Below, in pieces: positions 15,959-23,279 of a stretch of 23,949 nt of DNA (within the stretch, counting starts at the first letter, position 1; each line of letters starts with the position of its first letter). The notes beneath the pieces were generated by a model, which had not been told where the DNA came from, searched no databases, and worked only from the letters and a program-made list of their open reading frames with translations. Both the position numbers and the translations under genes were made by a program. The stretch is from JBEKDJ01 sp050014415 (lineage in GTDB: Bacteria; Desulfobacterota; BSN033; UBA1163): NCBI GenBank assembly GCA_050014415.1, contig JBEKDJ010000056.1, positions 1 to 23,949 of the forward strand, read 5' to 3'.

Positions 15959-16986
15959 AAATAAGGTGGCAGCCACTCCACCAATGGATTTTGACCGAGA
16001 TCGAAAAAGAGACTGAGATTCATCCAGGCTACGCCGACCTACAGAATCAGTTCGGGCTTCTCTTATTGGCGAAGGGAGAGTGGATGAGGGCGGAGCAACG
16101 TTTCTTGGAAGCCCTCCGTCTCAACCCAAGATATCGAGAGGCCGTTCTCAATTTGGGCCATCTCTATTTGGAAACGGAACGACGGATTGAAGCCGAGGAG
16201 ATTTTTCTCTCCGAGGCAAGGAGGTACCCTAAGGATGGTTTTCTCCATCATGTCTTAGGGGTTTCTTATCTCCTAACAAAAAGGTGGAGAGAAGCCGCCG
16301 TTCACCTTGGCAAGGCCATCAAGTTCCATCCCCACTATCGGGGGTATTATCAAAAGAGAGGAATCTTGCAAGGAGGGAAAGTCCGCTGGGATGGGAAGAC
16401 GGAGAGGATCTCCAAAAGAATACCTTTGAATTATCATTACGCCCAGTTTCACAATTTTGTCGGCCTCTCCCTTGCCAGGAAGGGAAGGGCCACCCAAGCG
16501 GTCAGAGAACTCCGAAAGGCTGCCAAACTGGAACCTGATGAGTTCCTATTTCATGCGAACCTCGGGACTGTCTATTACCATCAAGGAGCTTATCAGCGGG
16601 CCATCCGGGAGTACAAACAGGCTCTGAAGATCGATCCCCGCTATGGGATGGGATACGCCAACCTTGGTTATGTCTATGGATTAGTCCGGCGAACGCGGGA
16701 GGCCCTTCGATGTATGGAGAAGGCAGTTCTTTTAAACCCCCGTTACGCAGACTTGCACTATAATTTGGCCCTCCTCTATGGCGACCGGAGGCGGCATGAG
16801 AAGGCCATTTCCGAATTGAAAAAGGCCCTGCGTATCAACCCGAACTACCTCTTTGCAAGGGTTAATTTGGGCGTCCTCTATGAGGATCAGAGGAAATGGA
16901 AAGAGGCCAGAAGGGAATATCATAGAGTCTTACAGATTACCCCGGAGAATGAGCAAGTTCGAAAGCGTTTGGAAAGAATCTCGTGA
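15925..16986 (+). CDS. Tetratricopeptide-repeat protein
   Basis: This 353-residue protein is built almost entirely of TPR units of about 34 residues. At least seven are readable, with the signature 'A...LG..Y...G....A...F..AL..NP'. Examples are 'LLLLAKGEWMRAEQRFLEAL', 'GTVYYHQGAYQRAIREYKQA' and 'VLYEDQRKWKEARREYHRVL'. The array is interrupted at about residues 140-172 by a basic non-repeat stretch. No signal peptide or membrane helix is seen, so it is likely a cytoplasmic scaffold. The ATG at 15925 follows AAAAAGGGGGC; a TTG at 15904 in frame is less likely. It overlaps the BON gene and precedes the glycosyltransferase by 18 bases, which suggests a role in envelope assembly; that link is inferred from position only. 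Confidence 0.87.
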   Translation: MDPEEIAGGQLKIRWQPLHQWILTEIEKETEIHPGYADLQNQFGLLLLAKGEWMRAEQRFLEALRLNPRYREAVLNLGHLYLETERRIEAEEIFLSEARRYPKDGFLHHVLGVSYLLTKRWREAAVHLGKAIKFHPHYRGYYQKRGILQGGKVRWDGKTERISKRIPLNYHYAQFHNFVGLSLARKGRATQAVRELRKAAKLEPDEFLFHANLGTVYYHQGAYQRAIREYKQALKIDPRYGMGYANLGYVYGLVRRTREALRCMEKAVLLNPRYADLHYNLALLYGDRRRHEKAISELKKALRINPNYLFARVNLGVLYEDQRKWKEARREYHRVLQITPENEQVRKRLERIS

Positions 16987-17004
16987 ACAAGAAGAGGAGA
17001 GATC

Positions 17005-18057
17005 ATGTCCCTTCCTACCCCGGGAAAAGAATCTGAAGTTCATTCAATGTTGGTGATTCATCAGGGTGCCCTGGGCGATTTCATTCTCGCATTGCCCACC
17101 CTTGAAACCCTTCGGAAGACTTTCCCCCAAGCAAGATCGGTCATCATGGGCTATCCAAGGATTCTAGAGCTAGTAGAGCATCGTTTTTACGCCAACGAGA
17201 TCCTCTCGATCGATCAGCAAGGGATGGGCACTTTCTTCGTCCGGGAAGGGAATTTGAGTGCCAGCCTTTTCGAATTCTTCGGCCAGTTCGATCTCATCGT
17301 CGTCTTCGGCAAGGATGGTGAGGGGATTCTCACCGGCAATCTGAAGCGAGTCTGCCATGGACGGATCCTTCACATCAATCCTTTTCCGATGTGGGACCAG
17401 AGGATTCATCTAACCGACCATCTCCTGAGGGAACTTTCCAGATATGGGTTTTCCATTGCAGAGATGACGCCGAAACTCTATTTGAATGAATCGGACCAGA
17501 TTTGGGGAAAGACCTTTTGGGAGGGAAAGGGCCTGACTGCTGCAGAGCGATCAGAGGTGATCGTCCTTCACCCCGGCAGTGGGAGCAAGAAAAAGGTTTG
17601 GCCTTGGGAGCGGTTCGTCGATCTCGTCGACCATCTTCGGAAGCATCTGCATTCAAGAATGCTCATCGTTCTCGGTCCGGCCGAAGGAGTGGAGGTGCGG
17701 AAGGCTTTTGAGGGAATGGAACGAAAGATGGGCAACACGGCACCTATTCTGGCAAAAGGGCTTTCTCTCTTACAACTGGCCTCGGTCATGGCGGGATGCC
17801 GCCTCTTTATCGGCAATGACTCTGGCATCTCTCATATGGCCGCTGCTTTGGGACTTCCTACGGTCGCCATCTTCGGACCGACAGATGCAAAGGTGTGGTC
17901 GCCCAAGGGGAAAAAGGTCTTCGTAGTTCGCAGGGAGGTTCCTTGTTCGCCCTGTGCTCAGGAGAGATTCTTTCAGTGCCAGCACTTAGAATGCTTGAGA
18001 GGCGTTGAGATCGGGGAGGTCTTAAGAGGGTTGGAGAAAATGGGAGTTACGATTTAA
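17005..18057 (+). CDS. Glycosyltransferase family 9 (heptosyltransferase-like)
   Basis: This 350-residue protein has the two-lobe GT-B fold of ADP-heptose:LPS heptosyltransferases. The acceptor lobe begins 'VIHQGALGDFILALPTLETL', the family start with G-D. The donor lobe contains 'HPGSGSKKKVWPWERF' (about 189-204) and 'GNDSGISHMAAALGLPTVAIFGPT' (the ADP-sugar site). A C-terminal Cys cluster 'CSPCAQERFFQCQHLECL' is the usual family tail. It would add a heptose, or another ADP-activated sugar, to lipid A-core at the inner membrane. The ATG at 17005 follows AGAGGAGAG; an internal ATG at 17047 is also possible. No LPS operon surrounds it, so the exact acceptor is open. Confidence 0.9.
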   Translation: MSLPTPGKESEVHSMLVIHQGALGDFILALPTLETLRKTFPQARSVIMGYPRILELVEHRFYANEILSIDQQGMGTFFVREGNLSASLFEFFGQFDLIVVFGKDGEGILTGNLKRVCHGRILHINPFPMWDQRIHLTDHLLRELSRYGFSIAEMTPKLYLNESDQIWGKTFWEGKGLTAAERSEVIVLHPGSGSKKKVWPWERFVDLVDHLRKHLHSRMLIVLGPAEGVEVRKAFEGMERKMGNTAPILAKGLSLLQLASVMAGCRLFIGNDSGISHMAAALGLPTVAIFGPTDAKVWSPKGKKVFVVRREVPCSPCAQERFFQCQHLECLRGVEIGEVLRGLEKMGVTI

Positions 18058-18079
18058 GTCCCGAGAAAGGAGGAGGAAA

Positions 18080-18337
18080 ATGGAAGAGAAGAAGGTGGGG
18101 GAGATCATCAAGTTCTTTGGGAAGATTAATGTTGCTGCCATCCGTTTGTCGGAGGGTTCGCTAAAGGTTGGGGATACCATCCACATTGTCGGACATACCA
18201 CCGATCTCACTGAAACAGTAGAGTCGATGCAGATTGAGAATAAAGATGTCCAGGAGGCTGGTCCAGGTGCAGACATTGGGATCAAAGTGAAGGGGAGGGT
18301 GCGGGAGCACGACACCATTTTCAAAGTGGTAGGGTGA
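18080..18337 (+). CDS. Stand-alone EF-Tu domain-II-like protein
   Basis: This 85-residue protein consists of one beta-barrel like domain II of translational GTPases: 'VGEIIKFFGKINVAAIRLSEGSLKVGDTIHIVGHTTD', then 'VESMQIENKDVQEAGPGADIGIKVKGRVREHDTIFKV'. The barrel core 'L..GD.I...G' and 'A.PG...GIKV' is conserved, but there is no G domain, so it does not hydrolyse GTP. Such short proteins are annotated as translation elongation factor-like in archaea and anaerobic bacteria, and their function is not known. The start follows GAAAGGAGGAGG, a very strong ribosome-binding site, and the gene lies 22 bases after the glycosyltransferase. Confidence 0.82.
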   Translation: MEEKKVGEIIKFFGKINVAAIRLSEGSLKVGDTIHIVGHTTDLTETVESMQIENKDVQEAGPGADIGIKVKGRVREHDTIFKVVG

Positions 18338-18341
18338 AAGT

Positions 18342-18784
18342 TTGGTCATAAAACAAGGAGGGTCTAAGGATGGGCAGGAGTGCTGTGGGTGCGGGAAAGT
18401 ATTAGCTCACTTTTCATCACAGACGCCTCCGCTCTGTGCAGACTGCCTCCGATCGGAAAAGGAAACTACCACCCCCTTTGTTGGAAGAGCTTATCATCGA
18501 CCCGAACGCTATTTCGATTGGTCGATAACCCTCCCCGAGATAGATTCTCCACCCGATGTCCAATCTGCGTCAACGAATGTCAAATTCCGGAAGGTGGTTG
18601 GGGCTATTGTGGCTTGAGGACTCAAGAAGATGGAGTTCTTCAAGGATTCTCCTTTGAGGAAGGAAATGTAAGCTGGTATTACGATCGGCTGCCGACTAAT
18701 TGTGTAGCGGATTGGATCTGCCCGGGTGGACCCGGAGCGGAATCGCCACGATTTGCCAATACCTCATTATTGGTATCACAGTGA
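18342..18784 (+). pseudogene. Remnant of a radical SAM (pyruvate-formate-lyase-activase-like) gene
   Basis: Frame one carries 'CCGCGKVLAHFSSQTPPLCADCLR', a zinc-ribbon-like N-terminus. A second frame takes over near 18510-18560 with 'CPICVNECQIPEGGWGYCGLR', 'VSWYYDRLPTNCVADWICPGG' and 'PRFA'. From memory of this family, these blocks occur in one protein just before the AdoMet-binding CxxxCxxC motif and barrel. Here the sequence stops at TGA 18782-18784, right after 'PRFA' and a short unrelated tail, and no CxxxCxxC is found. There is therefore one frameshift and a loss of about 200 or more C-terminal residues. The product would not be active. The next gene, DUF763, starts 48 bases later. Confidence 0.75.
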
Positions 18785-18818
18785 TTACAGATGCTGGCAC
18801 GGACACGTTGAACGTGCC
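18756..18818. repeat. Cluster of three palindromes at the truncation junction
   Basis: Three perfect palindromic units lie within 63 bases. They are CCAATA/TATTGG (18756-18761 and 18768-18773), ATCACAGTGAT (18775-18785), and GGCACG/CGTGCC (18796-18801 and 18813-18818) with CACGTT-G-AACGTG inside it (18804-18816). The first begins where radical SAM homology ends. They may be operators for the DUF763 gene or a scar of the deletion. No T tract follows. Confidence 0.6.
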
Positions 18819-18832
18819 CATTAGGAAGATAG

Positions 18833-19744
18833 ATGAGAACAGGAGTTGCTTATCTCCCGCTACACTACGGGAAGGCGCCTTCGTGGCTCTTTCAGAGGAT
18901 GAAAAGGCTCGCGAGGGAGATCACCTTATTCATCATTGATGTCTATGGCGTTGATGAAATGCTCCTGCGGCTCTCCGATCCGTTCTGGTTTCAGGCCTTG
19001 GGCTGCGCGCTGGGTTTTGACTGGCATTCCAGCGGCGTAACGACAACGGTTTGCGGGGCGATCAAGGAAGGAATCGTCGGGATGGAGCAAGAACTGGGAC
19101 TTTATGTTGCAGGCGGAAAAGGGAGAGCTTCCAGAAGGACGCCACAGGAGATTGAGACGATTTGTGACCAGAGGTCCATCGATGGAACCCCTCTCATCTA
19201 TGCGAGCCGAATGTCGGCAAAGGTAGACAGCGCGGCTCTGCAGGATGGGTATCAGATCTATCACCACACCTTCTTTTTTGTGCAAAATGGGTCGTGGGCA
19301 GTCGTTCAACAAGGCATGAATGAGGAGAATAAGTATGCCCGGAGATACCATTGGCTGAGCCAGGAGATGAAAGATTTTGTATGTGAGCCACACTTCGCAG
19401 TCTGTTGTGATCAAAGAAACGGAGGGTTGAATCTCGTCGCCTCGGAGAGCAAGCGGACGAGACAGGCGATCACAGAGCTTTTTCACGAAAGACCGGAGGT
19501 TCTGATCTCAGAGGGATCAAAGGTAAATGAGCTTCACTTACCGAGGGAGCATTCCGTTCCAATGGAAGCGATTCGTCTGAAAAGATTAGAAAAAGTCTTT
19601 ACCCAGATCTACGACCATTCACCCACGAATTTTGAGGAACTTCTGGGAATCCGGGGGGTCGGTCCCAAGAGCCTTCGGGCGTTGAGCCTGATTTCGGAAC
19701 TCATCTACGGAGTCAAGCCGAGTTTTCGGGACCCGAGGTTTTGA
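18833..19744 (+). CDS. DUF763 family protein with helix-hairpin-helix
   Basis: This 303-residue protein has the family N-terminus 'MRTGVAYLPLHYGKAPSWLFQRMKRLAREI'. Conserved internal blocks are 'GCALGFDWHSSGVTTTVCGAIKEG', 'DSAALQDGYQIYHHTFFF' and 'GSWAVVQQGMNEENKYARRYHW'. A C-terminal helix-hairpin-helix sits at about 268-292 ('FEELLGIRGVGPKSLRALSL'), a fold that usually contacts the DNA backbone. DUF763 is found in archaea and many bacteria and has no assigned function. The HhH hints at nucleic-acid handling. An AGGA precedes the ATG at short spacing. The gene lies just upstream of endonuclease Q in the same direction, which supports a DNA-repair or nucleic-acid setting. Confidence 0.85.
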   Translation: MRTGVAYLPLHYGKAPSWLFQRMKRLAREITLFIIDVYGVDEMLLRLSDPFWFQALGCALGFDWHSSGVTTTVCGAIKEGIVGMEQELGLYVAGGKGRASRRTPQEIETICDQRSIDGTPLIYASRMSAKVDSAALQDGYQIYHHTFFFVQNGSWAVVQQGMNEENKYARRYHWLSQEMKDFVCEPHFAVCCDQRNGGLNLVASESKRTRQAITELFHERPEVLISEGSKVNELHLPREHSVPMEAIRLKRLEKVFTQIYDHSPTNFEELLGIRGVGPKSLRALSLISELIYGVKPSFRDPRF

Positions 19745-19822
19745 AAGGAGCGATTGATAAGGCGAAGATAGGGGATCAAGAAAAAATGGATGCTATTAAG
19801 CGGCTAAGACATTTCAATGAGA

Positions 19823-19865
19823 TTTCAGATCGCAAATTGCAGATTGTAGATTGAAACATCTGAAA
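19823..19865. repeat. Inverted repeat and GATTG-like tandem motif before endoQ
   Basis: TTTCAGAT (19823-19830) pairs perfectly with ATCTGAAA (19858-19865). The loop (19831-19857) is a loose tandem of an ATTGNA-like unit: CAAATTGCAGATTGTAGATTG. It lies directly before the endonuclease Q reading frame and could fold in the leader. Its role is unknown. Confidence 0.5.
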
Positions 19866-19872
19866 ACCGTTT

Positions 19873-21132
19873 TTGTTATGGTCGCGGTTTATTGCGGATT
19901 TTCATCTTCATTCCAAATACAGTCGGGCCACCAGCAAGGATATGGAGGTGGAGACCCTTGCCCGATGGGCGAAGAAGAAGGGGATTACTCTTCTGGGAAC
20001 AGGGGACTTCACCCACCCGACCTATTTTGCGGAACTTCGATCGAAATTGGAACCCCTTGGCAATGGGCTCTTTCGTTTGAAAAAAGGGGATCAAGGGATC
20101 CGGTACATGTTGACGAGCGAAGTCTGCAATATCTATACTCAGGCTGAAAAGGTGAGACGAATTCATACTCTCATTTTTGCGCCCAGTTTTGAAGTCGTCG
20201 AGGCCATTCGTACTAAACTGGGGAGCCGTGGGAAACTCTCTTCAGACGGGAGGCCCATCTTTAGCTTTGCCGCGAAAGAGCTAATAAAAATCATCCTGGA
20301 TATCTCCTCAGATTGCCTCGTCGTCCCTGCTCACGCCTGGACACCTTGGTTTTCAATCTTCGGAGCCAATTCTGGGTTCGACTCGATAGAGGAGTGTTTC
20401 GGAGAGATGTCTTCTTACATCTATGCGATTGAGACAGGCCTTTCCTCCGACCCTGAGATGAACTGGAGACTCTCGGCCCTTGACGCGATTACGCTCATCT
20501 CCAATTCCGATGCCCATTCGCCCAATCGACTGGGGAGGGAGGCCAATGCCTTCGATTGTGAATTGGATTATAGAGAGATCGTCGAGACGATTCGGAAGAA
20601 GGACCGGAGGAAATTTCTCTTCACCATCGAATTCTTTCCAGAGGAAGGAAAGTATCACTACGACGGCCATCGCCAATGTGGTGTGGTTTTTTCCCCCTCT
20701 CAAACGAAGGCTAATCAGTACCTCTGTCCCAAATGTCATAAGAAACTGACGGTAGGAGTGATGCATCGCGTCGATGAACTTGCCAACCGTCCTCAAGGGT
20801 TTATTCCGAGGAATGCCATTCCCTCCATTCACCTCATCCCTTTGGAGGAGGTCATTGCGGAGGCGCTGGGTCATCGGGTTGGGACAAAGGCGGTCGACGC
20901 TGAATACGAGAGGCTGGTGGAGAGAGGAGGTTCCGAATTTCAAATCCTCCTTGAGAACACCCCGGATGAGTTGGCTTCCTTTGTCCCGGCCAAGATTCGG
21001 GAGGCGATTGTCCGAATGAGGCAAGGAAAGGTGTCGATCATCCCCGGCCACGACGGCGTTTATGGAAAGATCACCCTTTTTCCCGAAGGAAGAGAAGGGG
21101 AAGAATTGAAAGAGCAGCTGAAATTGTTTTAG
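19873..21132 (+). CDS. endoQ: Endonuclease Q (PHP-domain DNA repair nuclease)
   Basis: This 419-residue protein of the TIGR00375/EndoQ family nicks DNA 5' of deaminated bases such as uracil, hypoxanthine and xanthine. PHP-domain metal motifs: H11 and H13 in 'ADFHLHSKYSRAT', 'GTGDFTHP' (42-49), 'VPAHAWTPWFSIFGANSGFDS' and 'SNSDAHSPNRLGREA'. A zinc finger ('QCGVVFSP...LCPKCHKKL') and the C-terminal 'GKVSIIPGHDGVYGKI' complete the enzyme. Length is normal. The only usable start in frame is TTG 19873, without a clear ribosome-binding site, since an in-frame TGA lies at 19861-19863. A better-looking ATG at 19878 is out of frame; deletion of one base near 19883 would give MVRFIADFH, close to other family members. 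A start-proximal indel is therefore possible. EndoQ is best known from Thermococcales and occurs in scattered bacteria. Confidence 0.93.
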   Translation: MLWSRFIADFHLHSKYSRATSKDMEVETLARWAKKKGITLLGTGDFTHPTYFAELRSKLEPLGNGLFRLKKGDQGIRYMLTSEVCNIYTQAEKVRRIHTLIFAPSFEVVEAIRTKLGSRGKLSSDGRPIFSFAAKELIKIILDISSDCLVVPAHAWTPWFSIFGANSGFDSIEECFGEMSSYIYAIETGLSSDPEMNWRLSALDAITLISNSDAHSPNRLGREANAFDCELDYREIVETIRKKDRRKFLFTIEFFPEEGKYHYDGHRQCGVVFSPSQTKANQYLCPKCHKKLTVGVMHRVDELANRPQGFIPRNAIPSIHLIPLEEVIAEALGHRVGTKAVDAEYERLVERGGSEFQILLENTPDELASFVPAKIREAIVRMRQGKVSIIPGHDGVYGKITLFPEGREGEELKEQLKLF

Positions 21133-21147
21133 ACCTACCTAATGTTT

Positions 21148-21177
21148 GAGGCTATAGGCAAATTCCTTCTTAGCCTC
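21148..21177 (+). terminator. Weak terminator-like hairpin after endoQ
   Basis: GAGGCTA (21148-21154) and TAGCCTC (21171-21177) pair perfectly around a 16-base loop. The following bases (CGACCTTCACCCTCTT) are pyrimidine-rich but lack a true T run, so Rho-independent termination would be weak. Confidence 0.35.
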
Positions 21178-21379
21178 CGACCTTCACCCTCTTGGCTCCA
21201 ATGGTTTGTATGTCACCCCCCCCAGTTGCAGAAATGAACCCACTCCCTGTCTTTCAAGAATCCTTAGAAATCGGGATCAGCGGAAGTAGATGATTCCTTA
21301 AAGAGATATCTGGAGGAGTCCGGGAGTCTGTGTAATCAAGAGAACGTGTATTTTTTCCAGAGCCTCTTTTAAAAATGGA

Positions 21380-21409
21380 TTGACAATAGTCCTTTTAAGT
21401 ATTAAGAAT
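21380..21409 (+). promoter_or_regulatory. Candidate promoter of the tolC-like gene
   Basis: TTGACA (21380-21385) is a perfect -35 box. The best -10 is AAGAAT (21404-21409), 18 bases on and matching consensus at four of six positions. This would give a leader of about 105 bases before the ATG at 21521. The weak -10 leaves the assignment open. Confidence 0.4.
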
Positions 21410-21520
21410 TATCATCGCAAAAATGAATGGGTTGTTTCGACGAAAGATGAAGAAACTCAACCTGAAAGAAAGAGAGTATTTTGCCTGCGGAAGAGAGAGC
21501 AGCAGGGAGGAGATAGGTCG

Positions 21521-22894
21521 ATGAGAATGAAATGGATCGTTGGATTCATGTTATTCGCTTTATTCTCCGGAGGTTCTGTCTTGGCACAAGGATCTCAGGA
21601 ACCTCTGACTCTTGAGGAGAGCATCAAGATCGCCATGGAGAGAAGCCTGACACTTCATTCTGACGCGGTAGGGGTTGTTGGTTCCGAGTTTAGACGTAAG
21701 GAGGCGATCACAAATTTCCTTCCTCTATGGACAGGGGAATACGGCTATACCGGATATAGCTCACCTTTTACATTAGGAGCCACAACAGGAGTCAGAACGA
21801 TCAACTTTCCAGGTGGGGGGGGCATACCCAGCATGAGCATCAGTGTTCCTGTAAGTGTTCCTGTCACGAGCAGAGATGTTTACAATTTTAGTACCACTCT
21901 TGCCCAGCCCCTTTTCACGGGAGGATTGAACCTGGCCAATTATCGCTTGACGAAGTTAGGGGTCGATCTCTCAAAAGAGACGTTGGAGACGGCAAAGCGG
22001 GACTTGGTGCTTCAGGTGAGGGTAGGGTACTTCAATATCTTAAGGGCAGAGAAGTTCTTGGCAGTGGCGCAGCAGCAGGTCAAGCAATTCGAGGCTCAAC
22101 TCGATGTAACGAATGCCTTCTTTGAAGTTGGTATTGTTCCCAAGAATGATGTCCTTTTGGCTGAGGTGAATCTGGCCAATGCCAAGCAGTCACTGGTCAA
22201 AGCAGAGAATGATTTGGCTACGGCCAAGGCCTCATTCAACATACTGCTCAGGAGAGAGATCAATATGGCCTTCGAGGTAGTGGATATTCTCGAATATAAA
22301 GCTTTTCCGCTTACGTACCAGGAGTCTATCGAGGAGTCACTTCGGCAAAGGCCGGAGATAAAAACAGCCCAGTTGAATATCAACCAGACCAAGGAGGGTG
22401 TGAAGGTTGCGAGAAGTGGTTTTTTCCCGACGATCAGTCTTCTGGGTAATTATAATCGTATCTCCGACGATATCAACCTGAGCGGAGGGGAAAAGTTTGG
22501 AGACAATTGGTCGATTCAAGCTTTAGCCACGTTTACTCTGTGGAATTGGGGGAACACCGCCTTCAAGGTCGGTGAGAACAAAGTGAAAGTCACCCAGGCT
22601 GAGGACGCAATGGCCCAGCTGATCGACTCGATCACATTGGAAGTGAGGGATGACTATCTCAACATGCAGGTTGCAGAGAAAAATATACGCGTTGCAGAAG
22701 TGGCCATTGCACAGGCTGAAGAGAATGTAAGGATGAACGAGGAGAGATATAAATATCAAGTGGCGACACAGACGGATGTTGTCAATGCCGTGACCTTGCT
22801 TGCCCAGGCCCGAGTCAACTATTACGGCGCACTAAGTGATTTCAACGTCGCCAAGGCCCAATTAGAACGGGCGATGGGAAGGATGTACCCATAG
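21521..22894 (+). CDS. TolC-family outer-membrane efflux channel protein
   Basis: This 457-residue precursor has a signal peptide at residues 1-24, ending VLA-QG. Two TolC/OEP repeats follow, each with long amphipathic helices rich in Ala, Glu and Gln. Examples are 'LTLEESIKIAMERSLTL' near the N-terminus, 'AQPLFTGGLNLANYRLTKLGVDL', 'VKQFEAQLDVTNAFFEVGIVPKNDVLLAEVNLANAKQSL' and, in the second repeat, 'YKYQVATQTDVVNAVTLLAQARVNYYGAL'. Three such chains would form a trans-periplasmic tunnel for RND, MacAB or type I systems. The ATG at 21521 follows GGGAGGAG and starts the signal peptide; the in-frame ATG at 21380 is too far upstream. No pump or adaptor gene follows in the window. A run of eight G lies in the early coding sequence (21815-21822). 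Confidence 0.92.
   Translation: MRMKWIVGFMLFALFSGGSVLAQGSQEPLTLEESIKIAMERSLTLHSDAVGVVGSEFRRKEAITNFLPLWTGEYGYTGYSSPFTLGATTGVRTINFPGGGGIPSMSISVPVSVPVTSRDVYNFSTTLAQPLFTGGLNLANYRLTKLGVDLSKETLETAKRDLVLQVRVGYFNILRAEKFLAVAQQQVKQFEAQLDVTNAFFEVGIVPKNDVLLAEVNLANAKQSLVKAENDLATAKASFNILLRREINMAFEVVDILEYKAFPLTYQESIEESLRQRPEIKTAQLNINQTKEGVKVARSGFFPTISLLGNYNRISDDINLSGGEKFGDNWSIQALATFTLWNWGNTAFKVGENKVKVTQAEDAMAQLIDSITLEVRDDYLNMQVAEKNIRVAEVAIAQAEENVRMNEERYKYQVATQTDVVNAVTLLAQARVNYYGALSDFNVAKAQLERAMGRMYP
21815..21822 (+). repeat. G8 homopolymer inside the tolC-like coding sequence
   Basis: Eight G in a row encode part of 'PGGGGIP' about 100 residues into the protein. Slippage by one base would frameshift the channel near its start. 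Length eight is at the low end for phase-variable tracts. Confidence 0.7.
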
Positions 22895-22981
22895 CAAGTA
22901 AAGGTAGAGAAGGAGAGAGCTGTTAGACACGAACACCAAGGGCGGTTGCACAGTGAAGTGGTCCTTTCCATTCGGAAATTC

Positions 22982-23068
22982 TTGTCGAATTGGTCGCCAA
23001 ACTTGTCGAAGCTCTTTATTCATTGAAATCTTAGAGGAAAATATTTCCTGCTCTAAAAGGTTCGACAA
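22982..23068. promoter_or_regulatory. TTGTCGAA repeats, possible enhancer-protein sites
   Basis: TTGTCGAA occurs at 22982-22989 and 23003-23010 (start-to-start 21 bases, two helical turns) and inverted as TTCGACAA at 23061-23068. A near copy, TTGTCAAA, follows at about 23115. The three perfect copies lie about 157-243 bases upstream of the predicted sigma-54 start, the usual range of activator sites. Confidence 0.5.
23031..23056. repeat. Bulged AT-rich hairpin
   Basis: TTAGAG-GAAA pairs with TTTC-CTG-CTCTAA around an ATA loop, with CTG as a bulge. It lies between the second and third TTGTCGAA copies. It could be a weak end of the tolC-like transcript or part of the control region. No T tract follows on the plus strand. 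Confidence 0.4.
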
Positions 23069-23197
23069 ATCATTCCGGTTTGAAGCTAAGTCTTAAGCCT
23101 CCCTCTCTTACAAGAATGAATCTTGTCAAACTGTCATGAGCATGAAATCTTTGAATATTCCAGACAAATCAGGTTCTCGAATTCTTTTGAAAATGGA

Positions 23198-23214
23198 TTG
23201 GCGCAGAAGTTGCT
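23198..23214 (+). promoter_or_regulatory. Sigma-54 promoter core
   Basis: TTGGCGCAGAAGTTGCT has GG (23200-23201) and GC (23212-23213) exactly ten bases apart and a full TTGCTTTT -12 region. It matches YTGGCACG-N4-TTGCW at all but a few -24 bases. The start is expected near 23225, 55 bases before the ATG at 23280. It should drive the short ORF and the GlcG-like gene and needs an activator ATPase not encoded here. Confidence 0.65.
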
Positions 23215-23279
23215 TTTGCCTATTATGTCATGCTCTTGTGTGTTGTACCGAATGAAACAGGCAATAGGAGGTGGCGCCA

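Larger units (their letters stand above)
21133..21520. other. Intergenic region between endoQ and tolC-like gene
   Basis: No gene is supported in these 388 bases. They hold a possible terminator hairpin (21148-21177), a run of eight C (21216-21223), a candidate -35 box (21380-21385) and the strong ribosome-binding site of the TolC-like gene (GGGAGGAG, 21505-21512). The open frame from 21380 to the real start is low-complexity leader without family features. Confidence 0.6.

Noticed and set aside
16371..16390. GAGGGAAAGTCCGC string resembling the RNase P RNA core
   Set aside because: It lies in frame within the TPR gene, and none of the other conserved RNase P RNA blocks are found nearby.
20370..20385. 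GGGTTCGACTC, like a tRNA T-loop
   Set aside because: It is inside the endonuclease Q coding region. No acceptor, D or anticodon stem can be built around it.
20353..21051. Minus-strand 232-codon ORF under endonuclease Q
   Set aside because: It is antisense to a complete PHP/EndoQ gene and its translation matches no family.
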